In this document: positions 10,772-19,235 of the stretch, piece after piece | Numbering within the stretch: the first letter of the stretch is position 1 | Layout of the letters: the number at the start of each line of letters is the position of its first letter | NCBI GenBank assembly: GCA_035390965.1 | Contig: DAOPKE010000032.1 | Span: forward strand, 1-27,615 | Direction of reading: 5' to 3' | From: GWF2-43-63 sp035390965 | Lineage (GTDB): Bacteria; Bacteroidota; Bacteroidia; Bacteroidales; DTU049 | Length of the DNA: 27,615 nucleotides | Translations under genes and position numbers: made by a program | Notes under the pieces: model-generated | What the model was told of the DNA's origin: nothing | The model's database searches: none | Seen by the model: the letters and a program-made list of their open reading frames with translations, nothing else

Positions 10772-11091
10772 TTTGGATACATTAATGAGAGTACAACGAT
10801 TTTTGGAATACAGATATTATATTGTGGCGCAACGCTCTAAACGATTTACAAAAACAGTCGCAAGAGTTGTCACGATTTAATGATTCTTCCCGACAGCTTG
10901 TCCGCCCACTGGCGGAATTCCAGGTCAGCAGGTCTGTTTGTCAACCCTTTCTTGCTGGAGTTTACCACGCATTAGGCGGGGCTAAAATGTCGGGAATGTC
11001 CGGAAGTTATAGTTTCGCCGCGGCGCGATCCAGAGCAAATGGGCACGCGTCTCCTGCTAGCAGCGTTCAACGTTGACGCGTGACCTGCAAT
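10772..11091. other. Intergenic island C: nested inverted repeats
   Basis: No supportable gene. It contains a 9-bp perfect inverted repeat (TTCCCGACA at 10887-10895 and TGTCGGGAA at 10988-10996) enclosing a hairpin TCCGCC-cact-GGCGGA (10901-10916), followed by the cruciform-like block at 11044-11082. The 11-mer CGCGTCTCCTG at 11046-11056 recurs inverted in the island at 14572-14946. Confidence 0.55.
11044..11082. repeat. Cruciform-like nested palindromes
   Basis: The outer arms CACGCGTC (11044-11051) and GACGCGTG (11075-11082) are perfect inverted repeats. Between them are two perfect 10-bp palindromes, CTGCTAGCAG (11054-11063) and TCAACGTTGA (11067-11076, overlapping the outer arm by two bases). 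It lies just downstream of the gldB stop, but has no T-run on that strand, so it is not a classical terminator. Confidence 0.65.
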
Positions 11092-12156
11092 CTATTCCGC
11101 CTTCTCCGGCTTATAGCCCGATTTATTCAGAATTTCCTGCGAATTGTTGTTGTTCAGCAATTGTTCAAAAGTGATATCTTTATTTTTTGCCATATAGGCA
11201 CGAACAATCTGCCAACCGATATAACGTCCGATGCGGGGAGCGCTGGTTTTAGAAAAAGCGCTTGTAAAAGGAGCTTCGCCAATAAATTTATTGATATCGC
11301 GCATTTCGGTGGTATGCAAAAGTTTTTTCTCGATAAAAAACCCCCAGACATTGCCTTGATTTTTTTCGGCCCAGTACAGCTGCTGGCCAGAGTATCCAAT
11401 ACGCACTGAATCGGCGCAATCAGGCACAGTCACATCGGTAAAATACAACAACTTCCCTTCAAAAATCATTTTATCAAGCATTGTTTTTCCTGCAGGACTG
11501 TGCTTCTCAAGCCAGGCACGACAAATTTCGCTTGCACATTTCACCACCAGAAAATCTTTGGCCATACGGTTGGTAATATATTGAGGAACACCCCACATCT
11601 TGTAAATCGGATATTTTTCACCCAAAAAAAGATCAAGTGCAATGACAAGATTATCATCGGCATACTTCACCGGATATTCGATATCTCCACCCGAAACATA
11701 AGTATAAACAGTGGGAACTTTCCACAAGGGAAGCAGATATTTAATGCGCCTGAAAGTCATTGTAAGCTCCGATTCAAGCCATGTTAATGATGGATACTGT
11801 TTCATCGTTTCGCGATACAACGAAAGAATGGTCGGATCTTTCAGATATTGCTGCAAATAGGCAATATTCACCGGATCATTCAAGTCTTCAGGAGAATAAA
11901 AAAATGAATATTTTTTCTGCATCGAAGTCAATCCTTCTTTCAGACTATCAACAGGAATGGCAAACAAATCCTTCTCATAGCGATTAATACTCACTTTGAT
12001 GAATGAAAGCGAATCAAGTTTGCTCCCAGACACTTCGCGGTCGAATTCCTTCTTATCGCGATCGCATTTACATGATCCCATCATCATCATCGATAATGCC
12101 AACCCAATGACTAACAACAATCTGAAGGCCGATGCAAAAAATTTTGTTCCATTCAT
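11092..12156 (-). CDS. gldB: GldB-like gliding motility lipoprotein
   Basis: 354 residues with a hydrophobic leader and Cys29 in MMMGSC, a plausible lipoprotein site. The sequence follows the GldB pattern: ISINRYEKDLF-type start (here VSINRYEKDLFAIP, about 54-67), KYSFFY, the short LYRETMKQYPSL segment, a helix with TFRRIKYLLP, PTVYTYVSG, and DDNLVIALDLFLGEKYPIYK (about 168-187) leading to PQYI. GldB is a cell-envelope lipoprotein required for gliding in Flavobacterium johnsoniae; its biochemical role is not known, and homologues occur in many non-gliding Bacteroidota. The gene is divergent from an outer-membrane barrel gene followed by nadE, a grouping I associate with gldB in this phylum. 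Together with the T9SS cargo protein it fits a T9SS-bearing organism. Confidence 0.82.
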   Translation of the reverse strand: MNGTKFFASAFRLLLVIGLALSMMMMGSCKCDRDKKEFDREVSGSKLDSLSFIKVSINRYEKDLFAIPVDSLKEGLTSMQKKYSFFYSPEDLNDPVNIAYLQQYLKDPTILSLYRETMKQYPSLTWLESELTMTFRRIKYLLPLWKVPTVYTYVSGGDIEYPVKYADDNLVIALDLFLGEKYPIYKMWGVPQYITNRMAKDFLVVKCASEICRAWLEKHSPAGKTMLDKMIFEGKLLYFTDVTVPDCADSVRIGYSGQQLYWAEKNQGNVWGFFIEKKLLHTTEMRDINKFIGEAPFTSAFSKTSAPRIGRYIGWQIVRAYMAKNKDITFEQLLNNNNSQEILNKSGYKPEKAE

Positions 12157-12172
12157 AATTTTACTAACTTTG
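12144..12172 (+). promoter_or_regulatory. -33/-7 promoter of the outer-membrane barrel gene
   Basis: TTG at 12144-12146 and TAACTTTG at 12165-12172, separated by 18 nt, match the Bacteroidota consensus. The -33 part lies inside the first codons of the divergent gldB gene. The ATG follows at 12200. Confidence 0.65.
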
Positions 12173-12192
12173 TGCTACATTGAAATAAAACC

Positions 12193-12200
12193 CAAAAGTA
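12193..12200 (-). promoter_or_regulatory. Candidate -7 box of gldB
   Basis: TACTTTTG on the minus strand fits TAnnTTTG and ends at the first base of the divergent start codon. It would give gldB a leader of about 30 nt. No good -33 TTG is seen, so confidence is limited. Confidence 0.35.
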
Positions 12201-12880
12201 TGAAAAAGATTGTATTGGCTCTGATTCTTTTCGCAGCATTCGCTTTTACATCCAATGCCCAGAATGAAAAATTCTTCCGTTTCGGATTACATGCAAACAC
12301 AGGATTAACCTGGATGAAACCCGATCAGGATTCACTGGAATATCAGGGCATGAAAATCGGACTTGGCTGGGGTTTTATCGGCGAACTCACTATTGCAGAC
12401 AATTTTTCTTTTGCCACCGGTTTCGATATAAATTATATGGGCGGCAAACTTCAAAAAATCGGTGTAAATCAGATTTATCCACCCGATACAGCTGCAGTAT
12501 TTTCCAAACTCACATCGAATTATCGTTTTCAATTTCTCGATATTCCTCTCACACTGAAAATGAAAACAAATGAAATCAATTATATCACTTATTTTGCACG
12601 CATCGGCGGCTCCATTGGTATCTGCCTGAATGCCAAAGCTGATGAGGAATACAGCCCACTGAGCGGATCACAAATGCTTTCACTCAACGATCAGAATCTT
12701 AAAGAAGAACGCAACTTTTTCCGCGCCAACTTCCTTATCAGCGGAGGTCTTGAATATTCACTCGGCGGAACAACTTCTGCCCTTGCCGAATTATCCTTTG
12801 TAAACGGCCTCACCTATCAACTCGAAGATAACAAATCCATTGGCAACTACATCATGCTGAAATTTGGCATCATGTTCTAA
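12200..12880 (+). CDS. Outer-membrane beta-barrel protein (PorT/OMP_b-brl_2 type)
   Basis: 226 residues from the ATG at 12200, chosen because it gives a signal peptide (MKKIVLALILFAAFAFTSNAQ) and sits 27 nt after a good promoter; the longer frame from 11996 would run antisense through gldB. The mature protein shows alternating hydrophobic strands with the typical pieces FGLHANTGLTWM, GWGFIGELTIADNFSFATGF, YRFQFLDIPLTLKMK and a terminal LKFGIMF ending in Phe, as in eight-stranded barrels recognised by the BAM machinery. The RFQFLDIPLTLK segment resembles PorT-type proteins, but PorT identity itself is not established. It is followed by a strong terminator and then nadE. Confidence 0.8.
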   Translation: MKKIVLALILFAAFAFTSNAQNEKFFRFGLHANTGLTWMKPDQDSLEYQGMKIGLGWGFIGELTIADNFSFATGFDINYMGGKLQKIGVNQIYPPDTAAVFSKLTSNYRFQFLDIPLTLKMKTNEINYITYFARIGGSIGICLNAKADEEYSPLSGSQMLSLNDQNLKEERNFFRANFLISGGLEYSLGGTTSALAELSFVNGLTYQLEDNKSIGNYIMLKFGIMF

Positions 12881-12901
12881 AAAAATATTTGTTTACACAT
12901 C

Positions 12902-12932
12902 ATCCCGGTTCCGAAGAATCGGGATTTTTTTT
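12902..12932 (+). terminator. Intrinsic terminator after the barrel gene
   Basis: ATCCCGGTTC (12902-12911) pairs with GAATCGGGAT (12916-12925) over 10 bp including one G-T wobble, with loop CGAA and a following T-run. It separates the barrel gene from nadE and lies inside the over-long frame that starts at 12889, supporting the later nadE start. Confidence 0.88.
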
Positions 12933-12945
12933 AAACAGTTTTATC

Positions 12946-14571
12946 ATGAAAATCGCTCTCTGTCAGATAAACACGCATACCGGACATTTCGCATTTAACC
13001 GAAAAAAAATCCTGGAATACATTGAAAGGTCAAAACTTGAAAATGCTGATCTGGCGGTGTTTCCGGAACTATGCATATCAGGATATCCAGCACGCGATTT
13101 TCTCGACTTTGATGATTACACCAACGCTTGTTTGCGCGAAGCTGACGAAATTGCAAAACAATCCAACAACATTTCTGTGATAACCGGTTGTCCAACTTAC
13201 AATAAAACCGGCCGCGGCAAAATGCTTTATAACTCAGCGCTGGTAATGCAAAACGGAAAAGTGCAAACAGAGATTCACAAAGCACTGTTGCCCAATTACG
13301 ACATCTTTGATGAATACCGCTATTTTGAACCAGGTCGCGATTTTTCGTGTGTAACAGTTTCCGGAAAGAAGCTTGCCATCACGGTTTGCGAAGACCTTTG
13401 GAACATCGAAGGCAAACATTTATATGTGGCAGATCCAATGGAAATGCTGTCGAAAGAAAATCCCGACATTATCATCAACATTGCTGCATCGCCCTTCAGC
13501 AGCGGACAATTCGAAAAACGTCTCGAGGTATTCCGCTATCATACGGCGAAATATAATATACCGGTTGTGTATGTAAACATGACCGGGGCGCAAACCGAGC
13601 TCATCTTCGACGGCCGCTCCATGATTGTCTTTCCCGATGGCAGCTATAAAGTTCTGAATGCTTTTGAAGAAGACTTTTTTGTTTTCGACACTGAAATTAT
13701 TCCTGCAAATAAATCAGAAATTAAAGAAAACAAAATTGCGCTGATACACGATGCGCTCGTGTTTGGCATCCGTGAATATTTTACCAAGCTCGGATTTAAA
13801 AAAGCGGTTCTTGGCTTATCGGGTGGCATCGACAGCGCTGTGGTGGCCTGTCTTGCATGCGAAGCACTCGGAAAAGAAAATGTTGACGGATTACTCATGC
13901 CTTCTGAATTCAGTTCACAACATTCCATCGACGATGCTGTGAAACTGGCTCAGAATCTTGGAATGCGACACGAAATCGTTCCGATCGGAAAATCGTTTGA
14001 TGCTGTAAACGAAACACTGAAGCCGGTTTTCAAAGATCTACCGTTCAACATCACCGAAGAAAACATGCAGGCACGTTTACGTGGGTTGCTGCTGATGGCC
14101 TGGTCGAATAAATTTGGCAATATTCTGCTGAACACCTCCAACAAAAGCGAAGCAGCAGTGGGCTACGGAACGCTCTACGGCGACATGTGCGGCGGGCTGA
14201 GCGTGATTGGCGATCTATACAAAATACAAGTATATGAACTGGCTGCCTACATAAATCGTAAAAAAGAAATCATTCCACAAAATACAATCACCAAGGCACC
14301 ATCTGCAGAACTGAGGCCAAATCAGAAAGACAGCGATTCACTGCCTGATTACAACATCCTTGATGAAATTTTACGGCTGTATATTGAAGAAATTCAAAGT
14401 CCTGCAGACCTGATTGCACGCGGCTTTGACAAAAACCTTGTTGCACGCATCTGCAAAATGGTGAACACCAACGAATACAAGCGCTATCAGTCTCCGCCCG
14501 CGCTGAGAGTGTCTTCCAAAGCATTCGGCATAGGCCGGAGAATGCCGTTAGCTGCAAAATATTTGTCGTGA
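12946..14571 (+). CDS. nadE: Glutamine-dependent NAD+ synthetase
   Basis: 541 residues from the ATG at 12946; an earlier in-frame start at 12889 would add residues encoded by the terminator hairpin. The N-terminal nitrilase-like glutaminase domain has its triad as Glu41 (FPELCISGYPARD), Lys112 (HKALLPNYDIFDEYRYF) and Cys148 (TVCEDLW). The C-terminal synthetase domain has the PP-loop LSGGIDS (Ser292-Ser297), with NTSNKSE and YGDMCGG further on. It converts nicotinate adenine dinucleotide, ATP and glutamine to NAD+, the last step of NAD synthesis, in the cytosol. About 540 residues is the usual length of the bacterial two-domain form. No -7 box is evident in the short leader, so read-through from the barrel promoter may contribute. 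Confidence 0.96.
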   Translation: MKIALCQINTHTGHFAFNRKKILEYIERSKLENADLAVFPELCISGYPARDFLDFDDYTNACLREADEIAKQSNNISVITGCPTYNKTGRGKMLYNSALVMQNGKVQTEIHKALLPNYDIFDEYRYFEPGRDFSCVTVSGKKLAITVCEDLWNIEGKHLYVADPMEMLSKENPDIIINIAASPFSSGQFEKRLEVFRYHTAKYNIPVVYVNMTGAQTELIFDGRSMIVFPDGSYKVLNAFEEDFFVFDTEIIPANKSEIKENKIALIHDALVFGIREYFTKLGFKKAVLGLSGGIDSAVVACLACEALGKENVDGLLMPSEFSSQHSIDDAVKLAQNLGMRHEIVPIGKSFDAVNETLKPVFKDLPFNITEENMQARLRGLLLMAWSNKFGNILLNTSNKSEAAVGYGTLYGDMCGGLSVIGDLYKIQVYELAAYINRKKEIIPQNTITKAPSAELRPNQKDSDSLPDYNILDEILRLYIEEIQSPADLIARGFDKNLVARICKMVNTNEYKRYQSPPALRVSSKAFGIGRRMPLAAKYLS

Positions 14572-14946
14572 TTTTTTTCGTTACACGTGGAATTTATCAC
14601 GCTGAAAGCGGAAGGAGTTACGCGTTACAGACGTTACAAGCGTGACACGTTACAAAACTCAGATCACGCGTCAGGAGACGCGCGCCCAGACAGATGTTAC
14701 GTTGTAATCAGGGTAGGCAACTTTGTGCTTCTTCAACCTCTCTGCGTCGTGACTGTGTCACGTTTCACGTGAAGCGACCTGAGTGCGTTGAAGAAATAAC
14801 ATCATTCGACGTAGTTTATCCTGCAGGACGCAGGACTCAGAGTGACAGATGCGGGGCTCAGACTTCGCATGCCGCAAGCATTTACGTCGTCTTTAAACTT
14901 TACAACTTTATTACTTTCAACTCGCGAAGCGCAAAGCGCTTTGCAC
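14572..14946. other. Intergenic island D: short repeats and palindromes
   Basis: No supportable gene between the convergent nadE and NifU-type genes. It contains four copies of CGTTACA (14579, 14623, 14632, 14648), a hairpin CGCGTC-agga-GACGCG (14667-14682), GTCACGTTTCACGTGAA at 14757-14773 (recurring inverted with one extra base at 23495-23511), and a perfect 14-bp palindrome GCAAAGCGCTTTGC at 14931-14944 beside the NifU-type stop codon. No T-run follows the last palindrome on the minus strand. Confidence 0.55.
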
Positions 14947-15180
14947 CTACGCCTGCTCCACCGACTTGATTTCCGGCAACACCCGCTGCATAGTAGCTTC
15001 CACGCCCTGTTTCAGCGTTTGCAACGCCATCGGGCAACTATGACAGGCACCCTGTAAATGCACGTAAACAACATTATCGTCAGTCAGGCGATCAAATGCA
15101 ATGTCACCACCATCGGCCTGCAGATAAGGACGTATTTGCTCTATAACGTTTTTCACTTTTTCTTCAAGTTCTTTATTCAT
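14947..15180 (-). CDS. NifU C-terminal-domain Fe-S scaffold/carrier protein
   Basis: 77 residues from the ATG at 15180 (a TTG three codons upstream is possible but less likely). It is a stand-alone NifU_C/Nfu domain: an N-terminal helix (ELEEKVKNVIEQIRPYLQADGGDI) followed by the strands around VVYVHLQG and the cluster-binding motif GACHSCPMA, with Cys47 and Cys50 in CxxC spacing. Nfu proteins bind a [4Fe-4S] cluster, commonly at a dimer interface, and deliver it to client enzymes. It starts 12 nt after the mrp stop on the same strand, so the two form an operon for Fe-S cluster delivery. Adjacent Mrp/Nfu genes are a recurrent arrangement, and length and motif are normal for the short form. Confidence 0.92.
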   Translation of the reverse strand: MNKELEEKVKNVIEQIRPYLQADGGDIAFDRLTDDNVVYVHLQGACHSCPMALQTLKQGVEATMQRVLPEIKSVEQA

Positions 15181-15192
15181 ACGCGACAAATT

Positions 15193-16281
15193 TTATTTGT
15201 TGGTAATTTCGACAATTTGAGTAGCATCGAGGGTAGCATTACGAATAGCTACGGCCTGAGCGGTATTTTCGGCCATGCTCATAAATGATTTCTGCAAAGG
15301 ATTGCTTTCATCGCAAACAGCAGGAACGCCACTATCGCCGCTCTGACTCACCGATTCAACCAATGGAATTTCGGCCAGCAGGCGAATATTGTGTTCCTCG
15401 GCCAATCGTCTTGCACCTTCTTTGCCAAACAGATAATATTTCTTTTCCGGCATATCAGGCGGGCTGAAAAACGACATATTTTCGACTATTCCCAAAACCG
15501 GCACATTTACTTTTTGATCAACAAACATACTGAGTGCTTTGCGGGCGTCTGCCAGAGCCACTTCCTGAGGAGTTGACACGACCACAATTCCAGTAACACT
15601 GTAATTCTGAACAAGTGTAAGATGAATATCGCCGGTACCCGGAGGCGTATCAAAAACAAGATAATCCAGTTCACCCCAGTCGGTATCATTCATGATTTGC
15701 GTAAAGGCATTTGCGATCATAGGACCGCGCCAGATCAACGCTTTGGATGGGTCGGCAAAAAAGCCCATCGACACCAGCTTTACGCCAAATTTTTCGAATG
15801 GGATAATCACTTGTTTGCCCTCTTTTTCAACAACCTGCGGATGCGCATTCTGCAGTCCAAACATCAGAGGGATGCTGGGTCCGTGAATATCGCCATCCAC
15901 CAGCCCGACTTTTGCGCCGGCACGGGCAAGTCCTGCAGCCAGATTCACGGCAACCGTTGACTTCCCTACTCCACCTTTTCCGGAAACAACAGCAATAATA
16001 TTTTTAATATTTTTCAGCGCCGGCTTATCTTTGTGAGAAGTCACCTTAGCGGTAAGAGCGACCTCAACCTGAGCATCGGGATAGAGTGCATGAATAGCTG
16101 CAATACACTCGTTTTTCATTTTTTCCTTCATCGGACAGGCCGGAGTTGTCAATACAATTGAGAACGATACTTTTGCGTCGCTTACTTCAAGATTGTCAAT
16201 CATGTTCAGGGTTACAAGATCCTTCTTCAAGTCAGGATCCATCACTGTTTTCAGCGCCCCGAGAATTATTTCCTTTTCCAT
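15193..16281 (-). CDS. mrp: Mrp/ApbC-type Fe-S cluster carrier ATPase
   Basis: 362 residues. The N-terminal MIP18/DUF59 domain (1 to about 85) includes VMDPDL and TPACPMK with Cys49. The ParA/MinD-like P-loop domain has the deviant Walker A SGKGGVGKST (100-109), DGDIHGPSIP for switch I, and DTPPGTGDIHL for Walker B. Mrp proteins bind and transfer Fe-S clusters in an ATP-dependent way in the cytoplasm. The usual C-terminal CxxC, found after the ENMS stretch in E. coli Mrp, is absent: here the segment reads ENMSFFSPPDMPEKKYYLFG. As far as I recall this is common in Bacteroidota Mrp. It leads an operon with the NifU-type gene and is divergent from uvrA, with a -7 box at 16307-16314. Confidence 0.94.
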   Translation of the reverse strand: MEKEIILGALKTVMDPDLKKDLVTLNMIDNLEVSDAKVSFSIVLTTPACPMKEKMKNECIAAIHALYPDAQVEVALTAKVTSHKDKPALKNIKNIIAVVSGKGGVGKSTVAVNLAAGLARAGAKVGLVDGDIHGPSIPLMFGLQNAHPQVVEKEGKQVIIPFEKFGVKLVSMGFFADPSKALIWRGPMIANAFTQIMNDTDWGELDYLVFDTPPGTGDIHLTLVQNYSVTGIVVVSTPQEVALADARKALSMFVDQKVNVPVLGIVENMSFFSPPDMPEKKYYLFGKEGARRLAEEHNIRLLAEIPLVESVSQSGDSGVPAVCDESNPLQKSFMSMAENTAQAVAIRNATLDATQIVEITNK

Positions 16282-16306
16282 TTTTTTATTAATTCAATAG
16301 TTATGA

Positions 16307-16314
16307 CAAAGGTA
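16307..16314 (-). promoter_or_regulatory. -7 promoter box of mrp
   Basis: TACCTTTG on the minus strand fits TAnnTTTG and lies 25 nt before the ATG at 16281. A -33 TTG at optimal distance is not obvious. The identical octamer serves the divergent uvrA gene. Confidence 0.5.
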
Positions 16315-16394
16315 TGAAATATAAATCAATTGTTTTTGTTTCACCATCAGCAAAAGAATGATAATTAACATGGAATGATAAAGTCAATTTTTTC

Positions 16395-16402
16395 TACCTT
16401 TG
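16395..16402 (+). promoter_or_regulatory. -7 promoter box of uvrA
   Basis: TACCTTTG fits TAnnTTTG. Only 7 nt separate it from the ATG at 16410, predicting a leader of a few bases at most. Confidence 0.5.
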
Positions 16403-16409
16403 TTACTTT

Positions 16410-19235
16410 ATGAAAAAAGACCAGAAAATCATTATAAAAGGCGCACGGGTAAACAATCTGCAAAACATCTCCGTCGAGATTCCTGCTGGCCGCCTCACCT
16501 GCATTACAGGATTGTCGGGTTCCGGAAAAAGTTCGCTTGCTTTTGATACACTTTTTGCAGAAGGACAACGCCGTTACGTTGAAAGTCTGAGTGCCTATGC
16601 CCGTCAGTTTCTGGGGCGCATGCTCAAACCCGATGTTGATTTTATCGACGGCATTGCCCCCGCTATAGCCATTGAGCAAAAATCATCGACACGCAATCCG
16701 CGTTCAACAGTTGGAACTGTTACTGAAATATATGATTATCTCAAACTACTGTATGCCCGCATCGGACGCACTTATTCGCCCATCAGCGGAAAAGAAGTAA
16801 AACGTCAGCAGGTAAAAGATGTCATCCATTATCTTCAGAAATTACCGCCCGACACACGCATTTTTCTTCTTACTCCCTATCAGGTCAGAGAAGGATTAAC
16901 ATTGACCGATGCCCTTGCACTCAGCATGCAGCAAGGATATTCGCGCATTCTCTTCAACAGCGAAACCATCAGTATTGAATCCTTTCTTGATGATTTGAAA
17001 AAGAAAAAATCCATCAAAAAATCGGACAAATTATTTCTGATGATCGATCGTGCAGTTAGCACAGATGACACCGAAGAAATAGCACAACGCCTGTCTCTCA
17101 GCATTGAAGCCGCTTTCACCGAAGGCAACGGAATTTGCATCATTTATACCGATCACGATAAACATTACGAAACATTTTCAAAACGATTCGAAGAAGACGG
17201 AATTTCGTTTGAAGAACCTTCGGTCAACCTGTTTTCTTTCAACAACCCATATGGTGCATGCCCGACCTGTGAAGGGTTTGGAACCATTATAGGTATAGAC
17301 CCCAACCTTGTTATTCCTGATAAAACACTCTCCGTTTACGATGGTGCCATTGCTCCCTGGAAAGGTGAAAAAATGGGTGAATGGCTGATCGATTTTCTCA
17401 ATGTAGCATGGGAATTCGATTTCCCGGTTCACAAACCGTTTTGCGAACTCAATGATGCACAAAAAAATTTACTGTGGACCGGCAATAAACATTTCGAAGG
17501 ATTGAATGCATTTTTTAAAATGCTCGAACAAAACCTGTACAAAATTCAATACCGCGTAATGCTATCCCGTTACAAAGGACGAACAACCTGCCCCGATTGC
17601 CGCGGAACACGCCTGCGAAACGATGCTTCATATGTAAAAATTCAGGGTCAATCCATTTTAGATCTGGTACTCTTGCCAATCCGGAATCTTGCCGATTTTT
17701 TCAACAACCTGAAATTATCAACGTACGAAATGAAGGTTTCATCTCATATCCTGCGCGAAATCAACTTCCGGTTGAAATTTCTCAGCAACACAGGTCTCGA
17801 ATATCTTACTTTAAACCGTTTATCAAATACCCTTTCAGGCGGTGAAACGCAACGCATCAATCTGGCACGAGCACTCGGAAGCAGTCTGGTCGGATCCATG
17901 TACATCCTTGATGAACCCAGCATTGGACTACATCCAGTTGATACGGAAAAACTCATTGAAGTACTTAAAAATCTCCGCGATCTCGGGAATTCAGTGATTG
18001 TTGTTGAACACGACGAAGACATTATCCGCGAATCGGATTACATCATAGATATGGGACCAGGAGCTGGCCGCAATGGTGGTTACGTTGTTTTTCAAGGGAC
18101 AATGAAACAACTGATGCAAAACAAGGAAAGCCATACTGCAAAATATTTCAGAGGTGAAGATCAACTACCTGTCAAACAAAAACCGCTTAAGCCCAGATTT
18201 TTTATCGGACTGAAAAATGTTGATCAGAATAATCTCAAAAATATCAGCGTTCAATTTCCGCTGAATGCCATCACTGCGGTAACTGGTGTCAGCGGAAGCG
18301 GAAAATCTTCACTTGTAAGACAAGTGTTGTATCCTGCACTTCAAAGACATTTTGGTAATTATTCCGAACAGAGTGGCAGCTTTGGTTCCATTGAAGGAGA
18401 TATTCACCTGCTTACAGGGGTTGAAATGGTTGACCAAAACCCTATAGGCCGCTCTACGCGCTCAAATCCAGCTACCTACCTGAAAGCATTTGACGAGATC
18501 CGCGACCTGTATGCCGCATTGCCACTGTCAAAACAAAGAGGTTATAAACCCGGATTTTTCTCATTCAATGTTGAGGGCGGACGCTGTGAAGTGTGTCAGG
18601 GCGAAGGAACCATTACTGTCGAAATGCAATTTATGGCCGATGTCCATCTGGTCTGTGAAGAATGCGGTGGCAAACGCTACAAATCCGATGTTCTTGATGT
18701 ACAGTTTAATGAAAAAAACATTTCCGATATTCTTGACCTGACTGTTAATGAAGCATTGACATTGTTCAGCAGTCAGATCAATGAAAAATTTGGTTCTCAC
18801 TGCAAACGTATCTGTGATAAAATTCAACCACTCGCCGATGTCGGCCTCGGATATCTTCAGCTGGGTCAATCCAGCAGCTCCCTCTCAGGTGGCGAGGCAC
18901 AACGCATCAAGCTGGCCTCATTCCTCTCAAAAGCATTACCCAACGAATCCATTCTTTTCATTTTTGATGAACCTACTACCGGATTGCATTATCACGATAT
19001 TCAGTATTTTTATCAATCCATCACCCGCCTCATCAATGCCGGTCATTCTGTAGTGCTGGTTGAACACAACATGGAATTGGTTAAATACGCCGATTATATC
19101 ATCGACCTTGGACCTCATGGTGGTGACCGTGGCGGAGAAGTTCTCTATCAGGGGCCATTGGATGGAATAAAAAAAATAAAAAAATCAGCAACCGCTTCTG
19201 CCATATCAAAAAAACTACCTGAATGGGCAAAATGA
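16410..19235 (+). CDS. uvrA: Excinuclease ABC subunit A (UvrA), Bacteroidota subtype with partial first zinc site
   Basis: 941 residues (E. coli UvrA is 940). Two ABC-type ATPase modules: Walker A GLSGSGKSS (34-42) and GVSGSGKSS (626-634); signatures LSGGETQRINLA and LSGGEAQRIKLA; Walker B YILDEPSIGLH and FIFDEPTTGLH. UvrA recognises DNA lesions with UvrB and starts nucleotide excision repair. The C-terminal zinc finger is intact (Cys726, 729, 749, 752). In the N-terminal zinc module the CxxC expected before FSFNNPYGACPTC is missing (FSKRFEEDGISFEEPS instead); only Cys284 and Cys287 remain there, with another pair (CPDC) about 110 residues later. This, with TYLKAFDEIRDLYA and VEMQFMADVHLVCEEC, fits a UvrA subtype common in Bacteroidota, which often carry two uvrA genes. 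The start aligns with the usual UvrA N-terminus. It overlaps the next gene by four bases. Confidence 0.93.
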   Translation: MKKDQKIIIKGARVNNLQNISVEIPAGRLTCITGLSGSGKSSLAFDTLFAEGQRRYVESLSAYARQFLGRMLKPDVDFIDGIAPAIAIEQKSSTRNPRSTVGTVTEIYDYLKLLYARIGRTYSPISGKEVKRQQVKDVIHYLQKLPPDTRIFLLTPYQVREGLTLTDALALSMQQGYSRILFNSETISIESFLDDLKKKKSIKKSDKLFLMIDRAVSTDDTEEIAQRLSLSIEAAFTEGNGICIIYTDHDKHYETFSKRFEEDGISFEEPSVNLFSFNNPYGACPTCEGFGTIIGIDPNLVIPDKTLSVYDGAIAPWKGEKMGEWLIDFLNVAWEFDFPVHKPFCELNDAQKNLLWTGNKHFEGLNAFFKMLEQNLYKIQYRVMLSRYKGRTTCPDCRGTRLRNDASYVKIQGQSILDLVLLPIRNLADFFNNLKLSTYEMKVSSHILREINFRLKFLSNTGLEYLTLNRLSNTLSGGETQRINLARALGSSLVGSMYILDEPSIGLHPVDTEKLIEVLKNLRDLGNSVIVVEHDEDIIRESDYIIDMGPGAGRNGGYVVFQGTMKQLMQNKESHTAKYFRGEDQLPVKQKPLKPRFFIGLKNVDQNNLKNISVQFPLNAITAVTGVSGSGKSSLVRQVLYPALQRHFGNYSEQSGSFGSIEGDIHLLTGVEMVDQNPIGRSTRSNPATYLKAFDEIRDLYAALPLSKQRGYKPGFFSFNVEGGRCEVCQGEGTITVEMQFMADVHLVCEECGGKRYKSDVLDVQFNEKNISDILDLTVNEALTLFSSQINEKFGSHCKRICDKIQPLADVGLGYLQLGQSSSSLSGGEAQRIKLASFLSKALPNESILFIFDEPTTGLHYHDIQYFYQSITRLINAGHSVVLVEHNMELVKYADYIIDLGPHGGDRGGEVLYQGPLDGIKKIKKSATASAISKKLPEWAK

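Noticed and set aside
10822..11076. 84-codon frame in island C
   Set aside because: It spans the nested palindromes and has no domain-like sequence or start signal.
11996..12199. Long N-terminal extension of the outer-membrane barrel protein
   Set aside because: It would read antisense through the gldB start, contains the promoter, and would place the signal peptide internally.
14526..14580. Terminator for nadE from CGGCAT/ATGCCG plus a T-run
   Set aside because: The hairpin lies in the coding sequence and the T-run is about 25 nt downstream, too far for intrinsic termination.
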